NCBI GenBank assembly: GCA_017427545.1
Contig: JAFRSO010000086.1
Span: 1-36,286, forward strand
Direction of reading: 5' to 3'
Length of the DNA: 36,286 nt
Source: Selenomonadaceae bacterium
GTDB lineage: Bacteria; Bacillota; Negativicutes; Selenomonadales; Selenomonadaceae
The notes beneath the pieces are model-generated. The model was not told the DNA's origin and did no database searches. It was given only the letters and a program-made list of their open reading frames with translations. Position 1 is the stretch's first letter. Every line of letters begins with the position of its first letter. Positions 8,729 through 17,420 of this stretch are shown here, in pieces. A program made the position numbers and the translations under genes.

Positions 8729-9627
8729 TGCCGAATTTTGACATTGCCGGTCGCGGGAAAATGTGGTTTATTATTTCACTGCTCGTAATTATTCCGGGCT
8801 TGATTTCTATGGCGACACGCGGCTTTAATTTCGGGATTGACTTCACGGGCGGCACGATTATGGATTTGAAATTTGCTCAACCCGTCGGGATTGCTCAAAT
8901 CCGCGAAAGTTTGAAACCGTTCGGGCTGGACGGTGCGACGATTCAACTTTCCGGCGAAAGTTCGGACGTTGCCACTTCGACTGACGTTATGATTCGCACG
9001 GTTGATTTGGAGGAAGTTCAGCGCAAAGAGGTTATGGCGGCGATTCGTGAGAAAGTCGGCAGTTATGACGTTCTGCGCGAAGAAAAAGTTGGTGCGGTCA
9101 TCGGCAGTGAACTGATTATGAACGCGGTACTGGCACTCGTAATTTCCTGGGTGCTGATAATTTTATACGTCGCCTATCGCTTTGAATTGCGATTCGGTAT
9201 CGCGGCAGTTGCGGCATTGGTTCACGATATTTTAATCGTCCTGGCATTTTTCTCATTCACACAGCGGCAAGTTGATTCGTCATTCGTCGCGGCACTGCTG
9301 ACGATCGTCGGCTACTCAATCAACGACACAATCGTTATCTTCGACAGGATACGCGAGAATTTGAAATTGCACTTCAGACGAGGCGGCAATGTCATAGAAC
9401 TCGTCAACCGCTCAATCTATCAAACCTTGACGCGTTCGCTGTACACGGTCTTCACATGCTTATTTACGACGTTTGCACTGTTTTTCTTCGGCGGCGAGAC
9501 TACGAAAGATTTTGCCTTCGCGCTGATTGTCGGATTCATGAGCGGTTGCTACTCTTCAATATTCATTGCGGGGCCGTTATGGTTGGAGCTTAGGAAATTC
9601 GGCGGGAAAACTTCTTCAGGCAAATAA
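8728..9627 (+). CDS. secF: Protein translocase subunit SecF
   Basis: The 299-residue partner of SecD has a first membrane helix, the GIDFTGGTIMDL motif (about residues 31-42), a short periplasmic region and five C-terminal helices with VGYSINDTIVIFDRIREN, the SecF signature. It overlaps secD by one base. A strong separate promoter follows it, so the SecDF transcript probably ends in the short gap after it, although no clear terminator hairpin is seen there. Confidence 0.96.
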   Translation: MPNFDIAGRGKMWFIISLLVIIPGLISMATRGFNFGIDFTGGTIMDLKFAQPVGIAQIRESLKPFGLDGATIQLSGESSDVATSTDVMIRTVDLEEVQRKEVMAAIREKVGSYDVLREEKVGAVIGSELIMNAVLALVISWVLIILYVAYRFELRFGIAAVAALVHDILIVLAFFSFTQRQVDSSFVAALLTIVGYSINDTIVIFDRIRENLKLHFRRGGNVIELVNRSIYQTLTRSLYTVFTCLFTTFALFFFGGETTKDFAFALIVGFMSGCYSSIFIAGPLWLELRKFGGKTSSGK

Positions 9628-9681
9628 AAAATTTCTGTGGCGGACTTAAAACCTGCTGCAGATTTTTTTTGCGGAAAAATA

Positions 9682-9711
9682 TTTACATGGAGTCGGCTCA
9701 AAATTTATAAT
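9682..9711 (+). promoter_or_regulatory. Promoter of the flavodoxin-DUF362 set
   Basis: TTTACA (9682-9687), an 18-base spacer and a consensus TATAAT (9706-9711), about 30 bases before the ribosome site of the Tat-exported flavodoxin. Confidence 0.7.
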
Positions 9712-9741
9712 ACTCTTGAAAAAATTTTTGGAGGTTTCAAC

Positions 9742-10347
9742 ATGAATATCACACGCAGAAATTTTGTGAAGCTTGCGGGATTAGCGGGGCTTATGCTTTC
9801 ATTTGGGAAAGTTCACGCCGCTACCAATGAAAAAATTCTCGTCGTTTACTATTCTCGGACAGGCGAAGAATACGGGCTCGGCAACATCACTAAGGGCAAC
9901 ACTGCCATCGTCTCCGAACTCATCGCGCAGAAAACCGGCGGTGATCTTTTCGAGATTAAACCCGTGACGCCTTACCCCGACAGCTACGAAGAGTGCAAAA
10001 AAGTTGCCAGCCGCGAGAAGGCTTCCAAGGCTCGTCCGCCATTTGTCGGGAACGTTGACATTTCCGGCTACGATATAATTTTTGTGGGTTATCCGATTTG
10101 GTACGGAGATGCGCCGCAAGTCGTTTACACTTTCCTTGAAGGTCACGACTTCAGCGGGAAAAAAATTGTCCCGTTCTGCACACACGGCGGCAGCGGTCTT
10201 TCAAGCACTGACCAAAATATCATGCTCACTTGTCCGAAGGCGAAAATTCTGCAGGGCTTTGCAATTCAAGGTTCGACCGCGCAAAATAATCGTTCGCAAG
10301 CTGACAAACTCGTTGCCGAAAATCTTAAGAAACTCGGATTGATTTAA
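9742..10347 (+). CDS. Tat-exported flavodoxin
   Basis: The 201-residue protein starts with a twin-arginine signal (TRRNFVK, a hydrophobic stretch, then VHAA) and continues as a flavodoxin: the FMN phosphate-binding loop region YYSRTGEEYG, FVGYPIWYGDAPQ and PFCTHGGSGLS. Flavodoxins are usually cytoplasmic electron carriers; Tat export of an already folded, FMN-loaded protein would place it outside the membrane. The start ATG 9742 follows GGAGG at 9730-9734; the longer upstream frame lacks the signal context. It is a paralogue of the lipoprotein flavodoxin at 17421-18080. It is followed 12 bases later by a second Tat protein, probably in the same transcript. Electron donor and acceptor are unknown. 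Confidence 0.87.
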   Translation: MNITRRNFVKLAGLAGLMLSFGKVHAATNEKILVVYYSRTGEEYGLGNITKGNTAIVSELIAQKTGGDLFEIKPVTPYPDSYEECKKVASREKASKARPPFVGNVDISGYDIIFVGYPIWYGDAPQVVYTFLEGHDFSGKKIVPFCTHGGSGLSSTDQNIMLTCPKAKILQGFAIQGSTAQNNRSQADKLVAENLKKLGLI

Positions 10348-10359
10348 GGAGGATTTATC

Positions 10360-11421
10360 ATGGATATCAGCAGAAGAGATCTTTTTAAGGCGGCAGGCGT
10401 CGCGGCAGTCGGAGCGGCTCTCGGAAATTTCAACGTCGTCGAGGCGGCCAAGTCTAAAAAAATTCCCAAACTCAACGCGGCTCCCGTCGTCGGTAGCAAA
10501 AATGTCACGGGCATGAAATATTCCGGCACGGCGGCTAAAGTTTTCTTCACGGACAAAATTGACGCGCCGCATCTCATCAAACTCTACAACATGATTAACG
10601 GCGAGATTTTCGGCAAGGTCGGAATTAAACTTCATACGGGCGAACCTCACGGGCCGAATATCATTCCGCGCGATTGGGTACAGAAATTTCAAGCTCAAGT
10701 TCCCAACTCAAACATAATCGAGACGAATACGCTTTACAACGGCGCACGTTACACGACTGCAGGTCATCGCGAAACTCTTCGGACGAACGGTTGGACTTTT
10801 TGCGACGTTGACATCATGGACGAGGACGGCGGCGTTAATCTTCCGGTACGCGGCGGCTTTCATTTGCAGGAAGTCACCATGGGCAAAAATCTCGTCAACT
10901 ATGATTCAATCGTCGTACTCACGCATTTTAAAGGTCACGCAATGGGCGGATTTGGCGGCAGCTTGAAAAATATTGCTATCGGCATGGCCAGCGGTCAAGT
11001 CGGCAAAGTTCAAGTTCATGGATACAAGCGGGACGAAATGCCGCCTCCCGGACCGTATTGGTTTGACGGTGTAAACATGCCGCTCAAAGAAAAATTTATG
11101 GAGCTTATGGCTGACAGCGGTAAGGCGACTTGCGATTATTTCGGCAAGCGGATTGTGTTTATCAACATCATGCGGCGGTTGAGTGTCGATTGCGATTGCG
11201 CGGGCGTCGAGGCTGCTGAACCGACAATGGCGGACGTTGGAATTTTGGCGTCTGATGATATTTTGGCGATTGATCAGGCGTGCTGCGATTTTGTTTACAC
11301 CGCGACCGATTCCAAAGACTTGCGCGAGCGTATCGAATCACGGCACGGCTTACGGCAACTTTCTGCTATGGCGGAACTCAAAATGGGCAACACGCAGTAT
11401 GAATTGATTGGCGTCGACTGA
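10360..11421 (+). CDS. Tat-exported DUF362 family protein
   Basis: The 353-residue protein has a twin-arginine signal (SRRDLFK plus a hydrophobic stretch, ending near VVEAAKS) and a DUF362 domain with KLHTGEPHGPN, ETNTLYNGARYTT, LTHFKGHAMGGFGGSLKNIAIG and a late IDQACCDF segment. Many DUF362 proteins carry a ferredoxin domain; here no four-cysteine ferredoxin motif is seen, only scattered cysteines (CDCAG and CC). The biochemical role is not established. The start ATG 10360 has AAGGAGG upstream. The stop overlaps the ATG of the decayed hydrolase (TGATG), so the two were once coupled. It shares the redox island with the exported flavodoxins, which suggests an extracytoplasmic redox role. Confidence 0.82.
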   Translation: MDISRRDLFKAAGVAAVGAALGNFNVVEAAKSKKIPKLNAAPVVGSKNVTGMKYSGTAAKVFFTDKIDAPHLIKLYNMINGEIFGKVGIKLHTGEPHGPNIIPRDWVQKFQAQVPNSNIIETNTLYNGARYTTAGHRETLRTNGWTFCDVDIMDEDGGVNLPVRGGFHLQEVTMGKNLVNYDSIVVLTHFKGHAMGGFGGSLKNIAIGMASGQVGKVQVHGYKRDEMPPPGPYWFDGVNMPLKEKFMELMADSGKATCDYFGKRIVFINIMRRLSVDCDCAGVEAAEPTMADVGILASDDILAIDQACCDFVYTATDSKDLRERIESRHGLRQLSAMAELKMGNTQYELIGVD

Positions 11422-12100
11422 TGAAAAAATTTTTGGCAATGTCAATCGGGTAAATCGTGGGAGACGACTCCTGACAGGCGTGACGGCTTTCAAAATATTT
11501 TTCTGGAGCGAGGATATAAAACTTTTAGAATCATTGAGCCAATTTTTTCATCAGATGACACCGAGCTTTCCGACGGAACAAAAAGTTATCGTCGACGCGA
11601 TGGTTGCGGTGTTTGAAAAATCCGGCGAAGGAATTTTGATAACACATTCAGCGGGCGGCGAACCCAGTTGGGAAACGGCGATGTGTTCCGATAAAGTCAA
11701 GGCGATAATTTCGTTGGAGCCGGGCGCATTTCCGTTTCCGAAAGGCGAAGTTCCTCCGACTGAAGAGACGACGAGTTTATTTCCCGCAGTCGGCGAAGAA
11801 GTTTCGCGGGAAGACTTCATGCGGCTGACGAAAATTCCGATTGTCCTTTACTACGGCGACAACATTCCGAGCGGCTCAAAGCCCGTCGCGAATTGGGGAC
11901 AAGATAATTGGCGGACGCGGTTGAATTTGGCGCGCAAATGGGCGGCAGTCATGAAAAAATACGGCGGCGACGTTGAAATTGTTTACCTGCCTGATGTCGG
12001 CGTAAAAGGTTCGACGCATTTTATGATGGCGGATTTAAATAACGTCGAAGTGGCAGACGTAATGAAGCGTTGGATCAAGTCGAAAGGCTTGGCGCGATGA
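11421..12100 (+). pseudogene. Decayed secreted alpha/beta hydrolase; fragments in three frames
   Basis: Three pieces of one hydrolase lie in three frames. ATG 11421, overlapping the previous stop, starts a signal-like MKKFLAMSIG that ends at TAA 11451. A second frame from about 11440 reads QSGKSWETTPDRRDGFQNIF, the usual N-terminal part of this family (a HGGGQ-TWETTPD-type region). The third frame, about 11535-12100, carries the C-terminal half: SQFFHQMTPS, the nucleophile region GILITHSAGGEP, IPIVLYYGDNIP and the GSTHFMMADLNN histidine region. About 50 residues expected between RGYKT and the SQFFHQMTP segment are missing. A continuous frame from TTG 11408 exists, but its first 40 residues are out of frame relative to the family. 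I read this as deletions plus frameshifts; residual expression of the C-terminal half is possible. The next gene overlaps its stop by 4 bases. Confidence 0.75.
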
Positions 12101-13059
12101 AAATTCTGTTGCTTATGTTGGCGGCGATAATTTTTGCGGGTTGTCAACACAATGCCGAATCGGGGAGCGTCAATCAAATGCACGAGTTCACGCAGGATAC
12201 AAAGGTCGTCGACGTTATCAACTACAAAAATTTTGACGGCTTCGGACGGCTGATTTTTCCAACGCGCGGCATTGATAAAAATTTGACGCTAAAAAATTTT
12301 GACGAGGTTTTGATTTGGTACACGCAAATTAATCCGAAAAAGACCGTCGAGATTGTCAACTACATGCGCGAGAAATCTGACGCGGGCGAAAAAATTTTTT
12401 ACGACATTTACACGGCGGAGGAAAAACTTTCTGACCCGCGCAAGAATGACACGGGATTGTTTTTCTTCCGCGGCAAGCCGAACGAGAAATTTGCAATTTG
12501 CAATGCGGGCGGAGGATTTTATTACGTCGGAGCGATGCACGACAGTTTTCCGCACGCGCTGGAGTTGTCCAAACGCGGCTATAATGCCTTTGCGCTGATT
12601 TATCGCCCTGACGCTCAACTTGCCTGTGAGGATTTGGCGCGGGCGATTACCTTTATTCATGAACACGCCGCCGAACTTCAAGTTGACGCGAAAAATTATT
12701 CACTATGGGGCGGCAGTGCGGGTGCAAGAATGGCAGCATGGCTCGGCTCCTTCGGCACGGAAAATTTCGGCGAGAAAAAATATCCGCAACCTGCGGCAGT
12801 TATCATGCAGTACACCGGACTTGCGGAAGTTTTTGGCAACGAACCGCCAACTTATAATTGCGTCGGAACTCGTGACGGAATCGCGAACTGGCGGACGATG
12901 GACGCGCGGATAAAAAAAATTCGTGCAAACGGTACACCTGCGCAAATTGAAATTTTCGACGGCTTAAAGCACGGCTTTGGTCTCGGTGAAGGAACCGTTG
13001 CTCAAGGTTGGATTGACCGCGCGATAAATTTTTGGATTCAAAATATCGGAGGGGTTTAA
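12097..13059 (+). CDS. Lipoprotein alpha/beta hydrolase (esterase/lipase-like)
   Basis: The 320-residue product begins with a lipoprotein signal (MKILLLMLAAIIFAGC), so it is probably anchored outside the membrane through the cysteine. The rest is an alpha/beta hydrolase of the BD-FAE/hormone-sensitive-lipase type: CNAGGGFYYVG stands for the HGGG oxyanion motif, LWGGSAGARMA holds the GxSxG nucleophile serine, and GLKHGFG near the C-terminus gives the catalytic histidine. The start ATG 12097 overlaps the upstream stop (ATGA); an in-frame TTG at 12070 would add a non-signal leader. The aldo/keto reductase ATG follows its stop directly. The substrate is unknown, plausibly an ester. Confidence 0.82.
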   Translation: MKILLLMLAAIIFAGCQHNAESGSVNQMHEFTQDTKVVDVINYKNFDGFGRLIFPTRGIDKNLTLKNFDEVLIWYTQINPKKTVEIVNYMREKSDAGEKIFYDIYTAEEKLSDPRKNDTGLFFFRGKPNEKFAICNAGGGFYYVGAMHDSFPHALELSKRGYNAFALIYRPDAQLACEDLARAITFIHEHAAELQVDAKNYSLWGGSAGARMAAWLGSFGTENFGEKKYPQPAAVIMQYTGLAEVFGNEPPTYNCVGTRDGIANWRTMDARIKKIRANGTPAQIEIFDGLKHGFGLGEGTVAQGWIDRAINFWIQNIGGV

Positions 13060-14061
13060 ATGAAATATCGCACGCTGGGAAAAAATTTGAAAGTCTCGGC
13101 AGTCGGGTTAGGTTGCATGGGGATGAGCCACGCTTACGGTGAACCTGCCGATAAAAAGGAAATGACTGAACTTCTCGCGCAGGCGGTCGACATCGGTTAC
13201 ACGTTCTTTGATACGGCGGAGATTTACGGCACGCCGGACAATGAGCACGACAACGAGGAACTTGTCGGCGCGGCACTCAAACCTTTTCGCGATAAAGTCG
13301 TTATCGGCACGAAATTTGGCATTCAATTCGATTGGACGAGTACGGCGACAAATTTACCCGTGATAACTGATGCGCGCCCCGAAGTCATAAAAAAATCCGT
13401 CGAAGGTTCGCTTAAACGTCTGCAGACGGATCACATTGACCTTTACTATCAGCACCGGCAAGATAAAAATGTTCTGGTTGAGGAAGTTGCCGGCGTCATG
13501 CAACAGCTTATCGACGAGGGAAAAATTTTGCACTGGGGACTTTCCGAAGTCGATGAGGAGACAATTCGCCGCGCTCACAAAGTTTGTCCCGTCACCGCGA
13601 TTCAAAATCGTTATTCAATGATGGCGCGTTGGTACGAAAAACTTTTCCCCGTGCTTGAGGAATTGAATATCGGCTACGTTGCATTTTCACCGACAGCCAA
13701 CGGACTTTTGAGCGGGGCTTACAATAAGGATTCAAAGTTCGCGGCGAAGGTTGATTATCGCAGCGACATGCCGCAGTTTACCGCTGAAGCTATGGATAAG
13801 AATCAAAAACTTTTCGACATGCTGGAGGAGACTGCGCAAAATAAAAATGCCACTAAGGCGCAAATTGCAATGGCGTGGATGATTTGCAAGAAGTCTTACA
13901 TTGTCCCGATACCCGGTACGCGTAAATTATCACGGCTCATTGAAAATGCAGGTGCGGCTGATGTCGAACTCACTGCGGCAGAAGTCAAAGCCCTTGATGA
14001 CGCCCTTGACAATATGGAAATGTCTGCGGTTTACGGCGGCGCACCCATTAAGGAAAAATAA
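13060..14061 (+). CDS. Aldo/keto reductase
   Basis: The 333-residue NADPH-dependent TIM-barrel oxidoreductase has the family tetrad in FFDTAEIYG (Asp and Tyr), VIGTKFG (Lys) and DLYYQHRQD (His), plus a C-terminal cofactor loop PIPGTRKLSRLIENAGA. No signal peptide is seen, so it is cytoplasmic, unlike the preceding hydrolase. It starts immediately after the hydrolase stop, with a GGAGGG ribosome site within the end of that gene. The overall look is close to the YakC/AKR13 type. The substrate is not predictable. Confidence 0.9.
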   Translation: MKYRTLGKNLKVSAVGLGCMGMSHAYGEPADKKEMTELLAQAVDIGYTFFDTAEIYGTPDNEHDNEELVGAALKPFRDKVVIGTKFGIQFDWTSTATNLPVITDARPEVIKKSVEGSLKRLQTDHIDLYYQHRQDKNVLVEEVAGVMQQLIDEGKILHWGLSEVDEETIRRAHKVCPVTAIQNRYSMMARWYEKLFPVLEELNIGYVAFSPTANGLLSGAYNKDSKFAAKVDYRSDMPQFTAEAMDKNQKLFDMLEETAQNKNATKAQIAMAWMICKKSYIVPIPGTRKLSRLIENAGAADVELTAAEVKALDDALDNMEMSAVYGGAPIKEK

Positions 14062-14094
14062 TCGCAGGATAAAAAAATTTTTGGAGTGATGTTT

Positions 14095-14890
14095 ATGAAA
14101 ACGATTTTTATAACGGGAGCATCTTCGGGAATCGGACGCGAGACTGCAAAATTTTTCGCCGCAAAAGGTTGGCGCGTTATCGCAACGATGCGCAATCTCA
14201 AAAAGGCGGGCGACCTTGAAACTTTGCCGAACGTGATAATCATGCCGCTTGACGTGACCGACATTGCACAAATCCGCGAGACGTGTCAAAAAGTTTTGGC
14301 GGAATATGACGTTGACGTTTTGCTAAACAACGCGGGCTACGGGATAATGGCACCTTTTGAACGAATCCCCGAAGCCGAAATTCGCAAGCTTTTCGAGACG
14401 GACGTTTTCGGCACAATGTTTGTCACGCAAGAATTTATCCCGCATTTCAAAGCGCGTCGGAGCGGAGCAATTTTGACGACGACATCACTTGCAGCGATAA
14501 TCGGCTTGCCGCGCGACGGTGCATACGGTGCGGCAAAACGTGCTCAACAGGGCATGGTTGAATCGCTTTATTATGAGCTGAAACCGTTTAATGTTTTCGT
14601 CAAGGCGATGATTCCCGGCGGCACGAAGACTAATTTTCAAACGCCGCTGAATGACTTGACGGGCTACGAAAAAAATTGCGGCGAATCAGCGCAAATATCT
14701 TTTGGCGGGCAATGCAGAATTTCCCGACGCCATCGAAGCCGCGCAAATTATTTTCACGGCGGCGACTGACGGTAAAGATCAAATCAATTATCCGACCGAC
14801 AGTGTTTGTCAAAAACTTTACGACCAATATCAAAGTATGGGGCTTGAGCAGTTCAAAAATTATTTCGGAAAATTGCTGTTCGAGGCGTGA
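14095..14890 (+). pseudogene. SDR family oxidoreductase split by a frameshift in an A7 run
   Basis: The first frame (14095-14769) gives a classical short-chain dehydrogenase: FITGASSGIGRE cofactor loop, LLNNAGYG, a catalytic serine region TTTSLAA and YGAAKRA (YxxxK). After LTGYEK the frame becomes nonsense (CGESAQISFGG). Dropping one A from the seven-A run at 14669-14675 restores a continuous 264-residue protein reading YEKIAANQRKYLLAGNAEFP and ending in GKLLFEA at the stop 14888-14890, the normal SDR length. The start is ATG 14095, 8 bases after GGAG. The event could be a real one-base insertion, a phase-variable tract, transcript slippage or an assembly error. The N-terminal part including the catalytic residues is intact, but the C-terminal substrate region is lost without correction. 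Confidence 0.8.
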
Positions 14891-14893
14891 TTA

Positions 14894-14926
14894 AAAATTT
14901 TTTCGCCGAGAAATCGGTGATTTTTT
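14894..14926 (+). terminator. Rho-independent terminator after the split SDR
   Basis: TCGCCGA (14903-14909) pairs with TCGGTGA (14914-14920) around a GAAA tetraloop, followed by six T. It separates the SDR from the MerR-type promoter just downstream. Confidence 0.75.
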
Positions 14927-14927
14927 A

Positions 14928-14958
14928 TTGACTTGAAGTCGACTGCAAGTATTATAGT
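14928..14958 (+). promoter_or_regulatory. MerR-type promoter with 19-base spacer and palindromic operator
   Basis: TTGACT (14928-14933) and TATAGT (14953-14958) are 19 bases apart, the stretched spacing typical of MerR-family activators. The spacer region contains a near-perfect palindrome, CTTGAAGTC-GACTGCAAG (14932-14949), in the operator position. The pattern ACTT-AGT-ACT-AAGT resembles operators of AdhR/NmlR-like regulators that respond to aldehydes or electrophiles. No merR gene is in the window. Confidence 0.75.
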
Positions 14959-14996
14959 TACAGCGTTGCGTTGAAAAAATTTTTGGAGGGATTTTT

Positions 14997-15989
14997 ATGC
15001 AGTATTTGAAATTCGGCAACACCGGCATGGACGTATCGAGAATTTGTTTGGGCATGATGAGTTTCGGCAAGCCCGGCAAGGAGAATGGCGTTTTTCCCTG
15101 GGCGAAGACTTATGACGACGGCAAGGAAATTTTTAAGCGCGCGATTGAACTCGGCATTAATTATTTCGACACGGCGAATGTCTATCAAATGGGAACAAGC
15201 GAAGAAATTACCGGCCGTTACATCAAGGACTTCGGGCTTGACCGTGATGAAATTGTCGTGGCGACGAAGGTCAACTTTGAAATGCGTCCGGGTCGTCCGA
15301 ATGGCGGCGGACTTTCCCGCAAAAATATCATGGCGGAGATTGATCACAGTTTGAAGCGTCTGCAACTCGATTACGTCGACGTATATCAAATTCACCGCCT
15401 CGACCCGAATACGCCTATGGAAGAAATCATGGAGGCTTTGCACGACGTTGTTAAGAGCGGCAAGGCGCGTTATATCGGCGCGTCGACAATTTTTGCTTGG
15501 CAACTGGAACGTCTGCAGAATATTGCGGAGCGTCACGGTTGGACAAAATTTGCGTCGCTTCAGCCGCAATACAATCTGATTTACCGCGAAGAGGAACGCG
15601 AAATTATGCCGCTGTGTATGGATAGAAAAATGGCGGTAGTACCATGGAGTCCGTTGGCAGGCGGACGTTGCGCACATCCTTGGGGCACGAAGACTGCCCG
15701 CAACGCGATAGACGAAGTGTCACCGATGGTTTGGAGCAAAACTGATGACGTTGATAAAATCGTCGTCGACAACTTGGAGCAGGTCGCTAAGGAAATCGGC
15801 TACTCAATGGCGCAAACGTCGCTGGCGTGGATACTGTCCAAGCCGTTCATCACCGCGCCGATTGTCGGGACAACTTCAGTCAAGCACATTGAAGAGGCAG
15901 TTTCCGCGCTCGACATCAAACTTGACGACGAGACGATTAAACGCTTGGAAGCACCTTACGTACCGCATATCAAGACGGGCGCATTTTGA
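14997..15989 (+). CDS. Aldo/keto reductase under a MerR-type promoter
   Basis: The 330-residue cytoplasmic NADPH-dependent reductase has the catalytic tetrad in YFDTANVYQ, VVATKVN and DVYQIHRLD, and a C-terminal cofactor-binding stretch ITAPIVGTTSVKHIEEA. It resembles the IolS/YghZ-like AKR groups. The ribosome site GGAGGG precedes ATG 14997. The 19-base-spaced promoter suggests induction by a MerR-family regulator, so a role in aldehyde or electrophile detoxification is plausible. It starts a short set with the acetyltransferase and second SDR. It is clearly different in sequence from the AKR at 13060. Confidence 0.9.
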   Translation: MQYLKFGNTGMDVSRICLGMMSFGKPGKENGVFPWAKTYDDGKEIFKRAIELGINYFDTANVYQMGTSEEITGRYIKDFGLDRDEIVVATKVNFEMRPGRPNGGGLSRKNIMAEIDHSLKRLQLDYVDVYQIHRLDPNTPMEEIMEALHDVVKSGKARYIGASTIFAWQLERLQNIAERHGWTKFASLQPQYNLIYREEEREIMPLCMDRKMAVVPWSPLAGGRCAHPWGTKTARNAIDEVSPMVWSKTDDVDKIVVDNLEQVAKEIGYSMAQTSLAWILSKPFITAPIVGTTSVKHIEEAVSALDIKLDDETIKRLEAPYVPHIKTGAF

Positions 15990-16004
15990 TTGAGGGGCGA
16001 TTAA

Positions 16005-16565
16005 ATGAATGTCTTTGAAAAACTTCGGACGGGGCAACATTGTCACGTATTAAACGATGAAGATTATGTGCGCGAGGCTCACGGTGAATTCAAGCGTTGC
16101 CGTCATCTTTGCTGGCTGATAAATTCCACAGACCCCGATGATACGCAAAAAATTTGGGAGCTGGAGCGCGAGCTTTTCAACGGGAATTTTGACGCGACAA
16201 ATTTTTTGACGCCGCCTTTCCAAATCGATGCGGCCTGCAGAATTTTCCTCGGCAAAAATGTTTTCGCGAATCACGGCTTGACGGTTATGTCGGTCGGCAC
16301 GATTACTGTTGAAGACGGTGTGATGTTCGGCCCCGAAGTCGGACTTTTCACGGTTAATCACGAGCCGAAAAATATTCGCGTGATAATGACGCGGGAAATT
16401 GTCATCAAGAAAAATGCATGGATTGGTGCGCGTGTGAACATTTTGCCCGGCGTGACGATTGGTGAAAATGCGATTATCGGGACAGGTTCAATCGTCACGA
16501 AGGATATTCCCGATAACGCCGTTGCTGTCGGAAATCCCGCGCGTGTCATTAAAATTATTAATTGA
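16005..16565 (+). CDS. Maltose/galactoside O-acetyltransferase-like hexapeptide protein
   Basis: The 186-residue protein has an N-terminal helical region (residues 1-60, as in maltose acetyltransferases) and a left-handed beta-helix built of hexapeptide repeats (IGARVNILPGVTIGENAIIG), ending in NAVAVGNPARVIK. The histidine in FTVNHEP is the expected catalytic residue. Members move acetyl groups from acetyl-CoA to sugars in the cytoplasm. It lies 15 bases after the AKR and 12 bases before an SDR, on one presumed transcript. The acceptor is unknown. Confidence 0.87.
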   Translation: MNVFEKLRTGQHCHVLNDEDYVREAHGEFKRCRHLCWLINSTDPDDTQKIWELERELFNGNFDATNFLTPPFQIDAACRIFLGKNVFANHGLTVMSVGTITVEDGVMFGPEVGLFTVNHEPKNIRVIMTREIVIKKNAWIGARVNILPGVTIGENAIIGTGSIVTKDIPDNAVAVGNPARVIKIIN

Positions 16566-16577
16566 GGAGGCTTTTGC

Positions 16578-17411
16578 ATGAAAGAAGTTGCAGTTTTGGT
16601 AGGCGCAGGTTCAATCGGTCAGGCTTGCGCTCGCAGAATTGGCGCGGGCAAACATGTTGTCTTAGGCGATTTGAAACTTGAGGCGGCTCAATCGGCGGCA
16701 AAAATTTTTGAGGACGCGGGCTTTGAAGTCTCGACAATCGCCGTTGACATTTCAAGCCGCGAATCGATTTTAAAACTCGTCGACCATGCGCAAAAATTTG
16801 GCGCGGTGAAAAATTTAATTTGTGCGGCGGGAGTAAGTCCTTCGCAAGCACCCGTCGAAAAAATTTTGCAAGTCGACTTGTACGGCACGGCGGTTTTGCT
16901 TGAAGAGTTCGGCAAAATAATTTCAGCGAGCGGTTCGGGCGTGATAATTTCTTCGCAGAGTGGTCACAGGCTCGGCGCATTGACTGAAGAGCAAAATTTT
17001 CAGCTGGCGACGACTCCGACTGAAGAACTTTTGAATTTGCCGTTCATCAAAGCCATAACCGATACTCTCAAGGCCTATCAATATTCCAAACGTTGCAATG
17101 TTTTGCGTGTAGCCGGTCAAGCGACGCCGTGGAGTAAACGCGGTGCGACGATTAATTCAATCAGCCCCGGCATAATTATCACGCCCCTTGCCGCCGATGA
17201 ATTGAAAGGCCCGCGCGGCGAAGGTTATCGCAACATGCTCAAGGCTTCTCCTGCAGGCAGAGCCGGTACTCCCGATGAAGTCGGCGATCTTGCGGAATTT
17301 TTGATGAGCAGTCGCGGACGTTTCATAAGCGGCGCGGATTTTCTGATTGACGGCGGCACGACTGCTTCCTATTGGTACGGCGATTTGCAATATCTTAAAG
17401 CTACTCATTGA
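16578..17411 (+). CDS. SDR family oxidoreductase
   Basis: The 277-residue short-chain dehydrogenase has an altered N-terminal cofactor loop (VGAGSIGQACA instead of TGxxxGIG), the CAAG motif in place of NNAG, a serine region IISSQSGH, a YQYSK catalytic pair (YxxxK) and the PGII-TPL segment. The C-terminus FISGADFLIDGG is typical of the classical family. GAGGAGG precedes ATG 16578. It is the third gene behind the MerR-type promoter. Unlike the SDR at 14095 it is intact. The substrate is unknown. Confidence 0.88.
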   Translation: MKEVAVLVGAGSIGQACARRIGAGKHVVLGDLKLEAAQSAAKIFEDAGFEVSTIAVDISSRESILKLVDHAQKFGAVKNLICAAGVSPSQAPVEKILQVDLYGTAVLLEEFGKIISASGSGVIISSQSGHRLGALTEEQNFQLATTPTEELLNLPFIKAITDTLKAYQYSKRCNVLRVAGQATPWSKRGATINSISPGIIITPLAADELKGPRGEGYRNMLKASPAGRAGTPDEVGDLAEFLMSSRGRFISGADFLIDGGTTASYWYGDLQYLKATH

Positions 17412-17420
17412 GGTGACGAC

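Noticed and set aside
12803..13276. 157-codon minus-strand frame across the hydrolase/AKR junction
   Set aside because: Shadow frame over two supported genes, with no ribosome site and biased Arg/Ser-rich composition.
14660..14690. Programmed ribosomal frameshift in the SDR gene
   Set aside because: A +1 skip would be needed and there is no known +1 signal such as a rare codon or stop next to the A-run; indel, slippage or assembly error is simpler.
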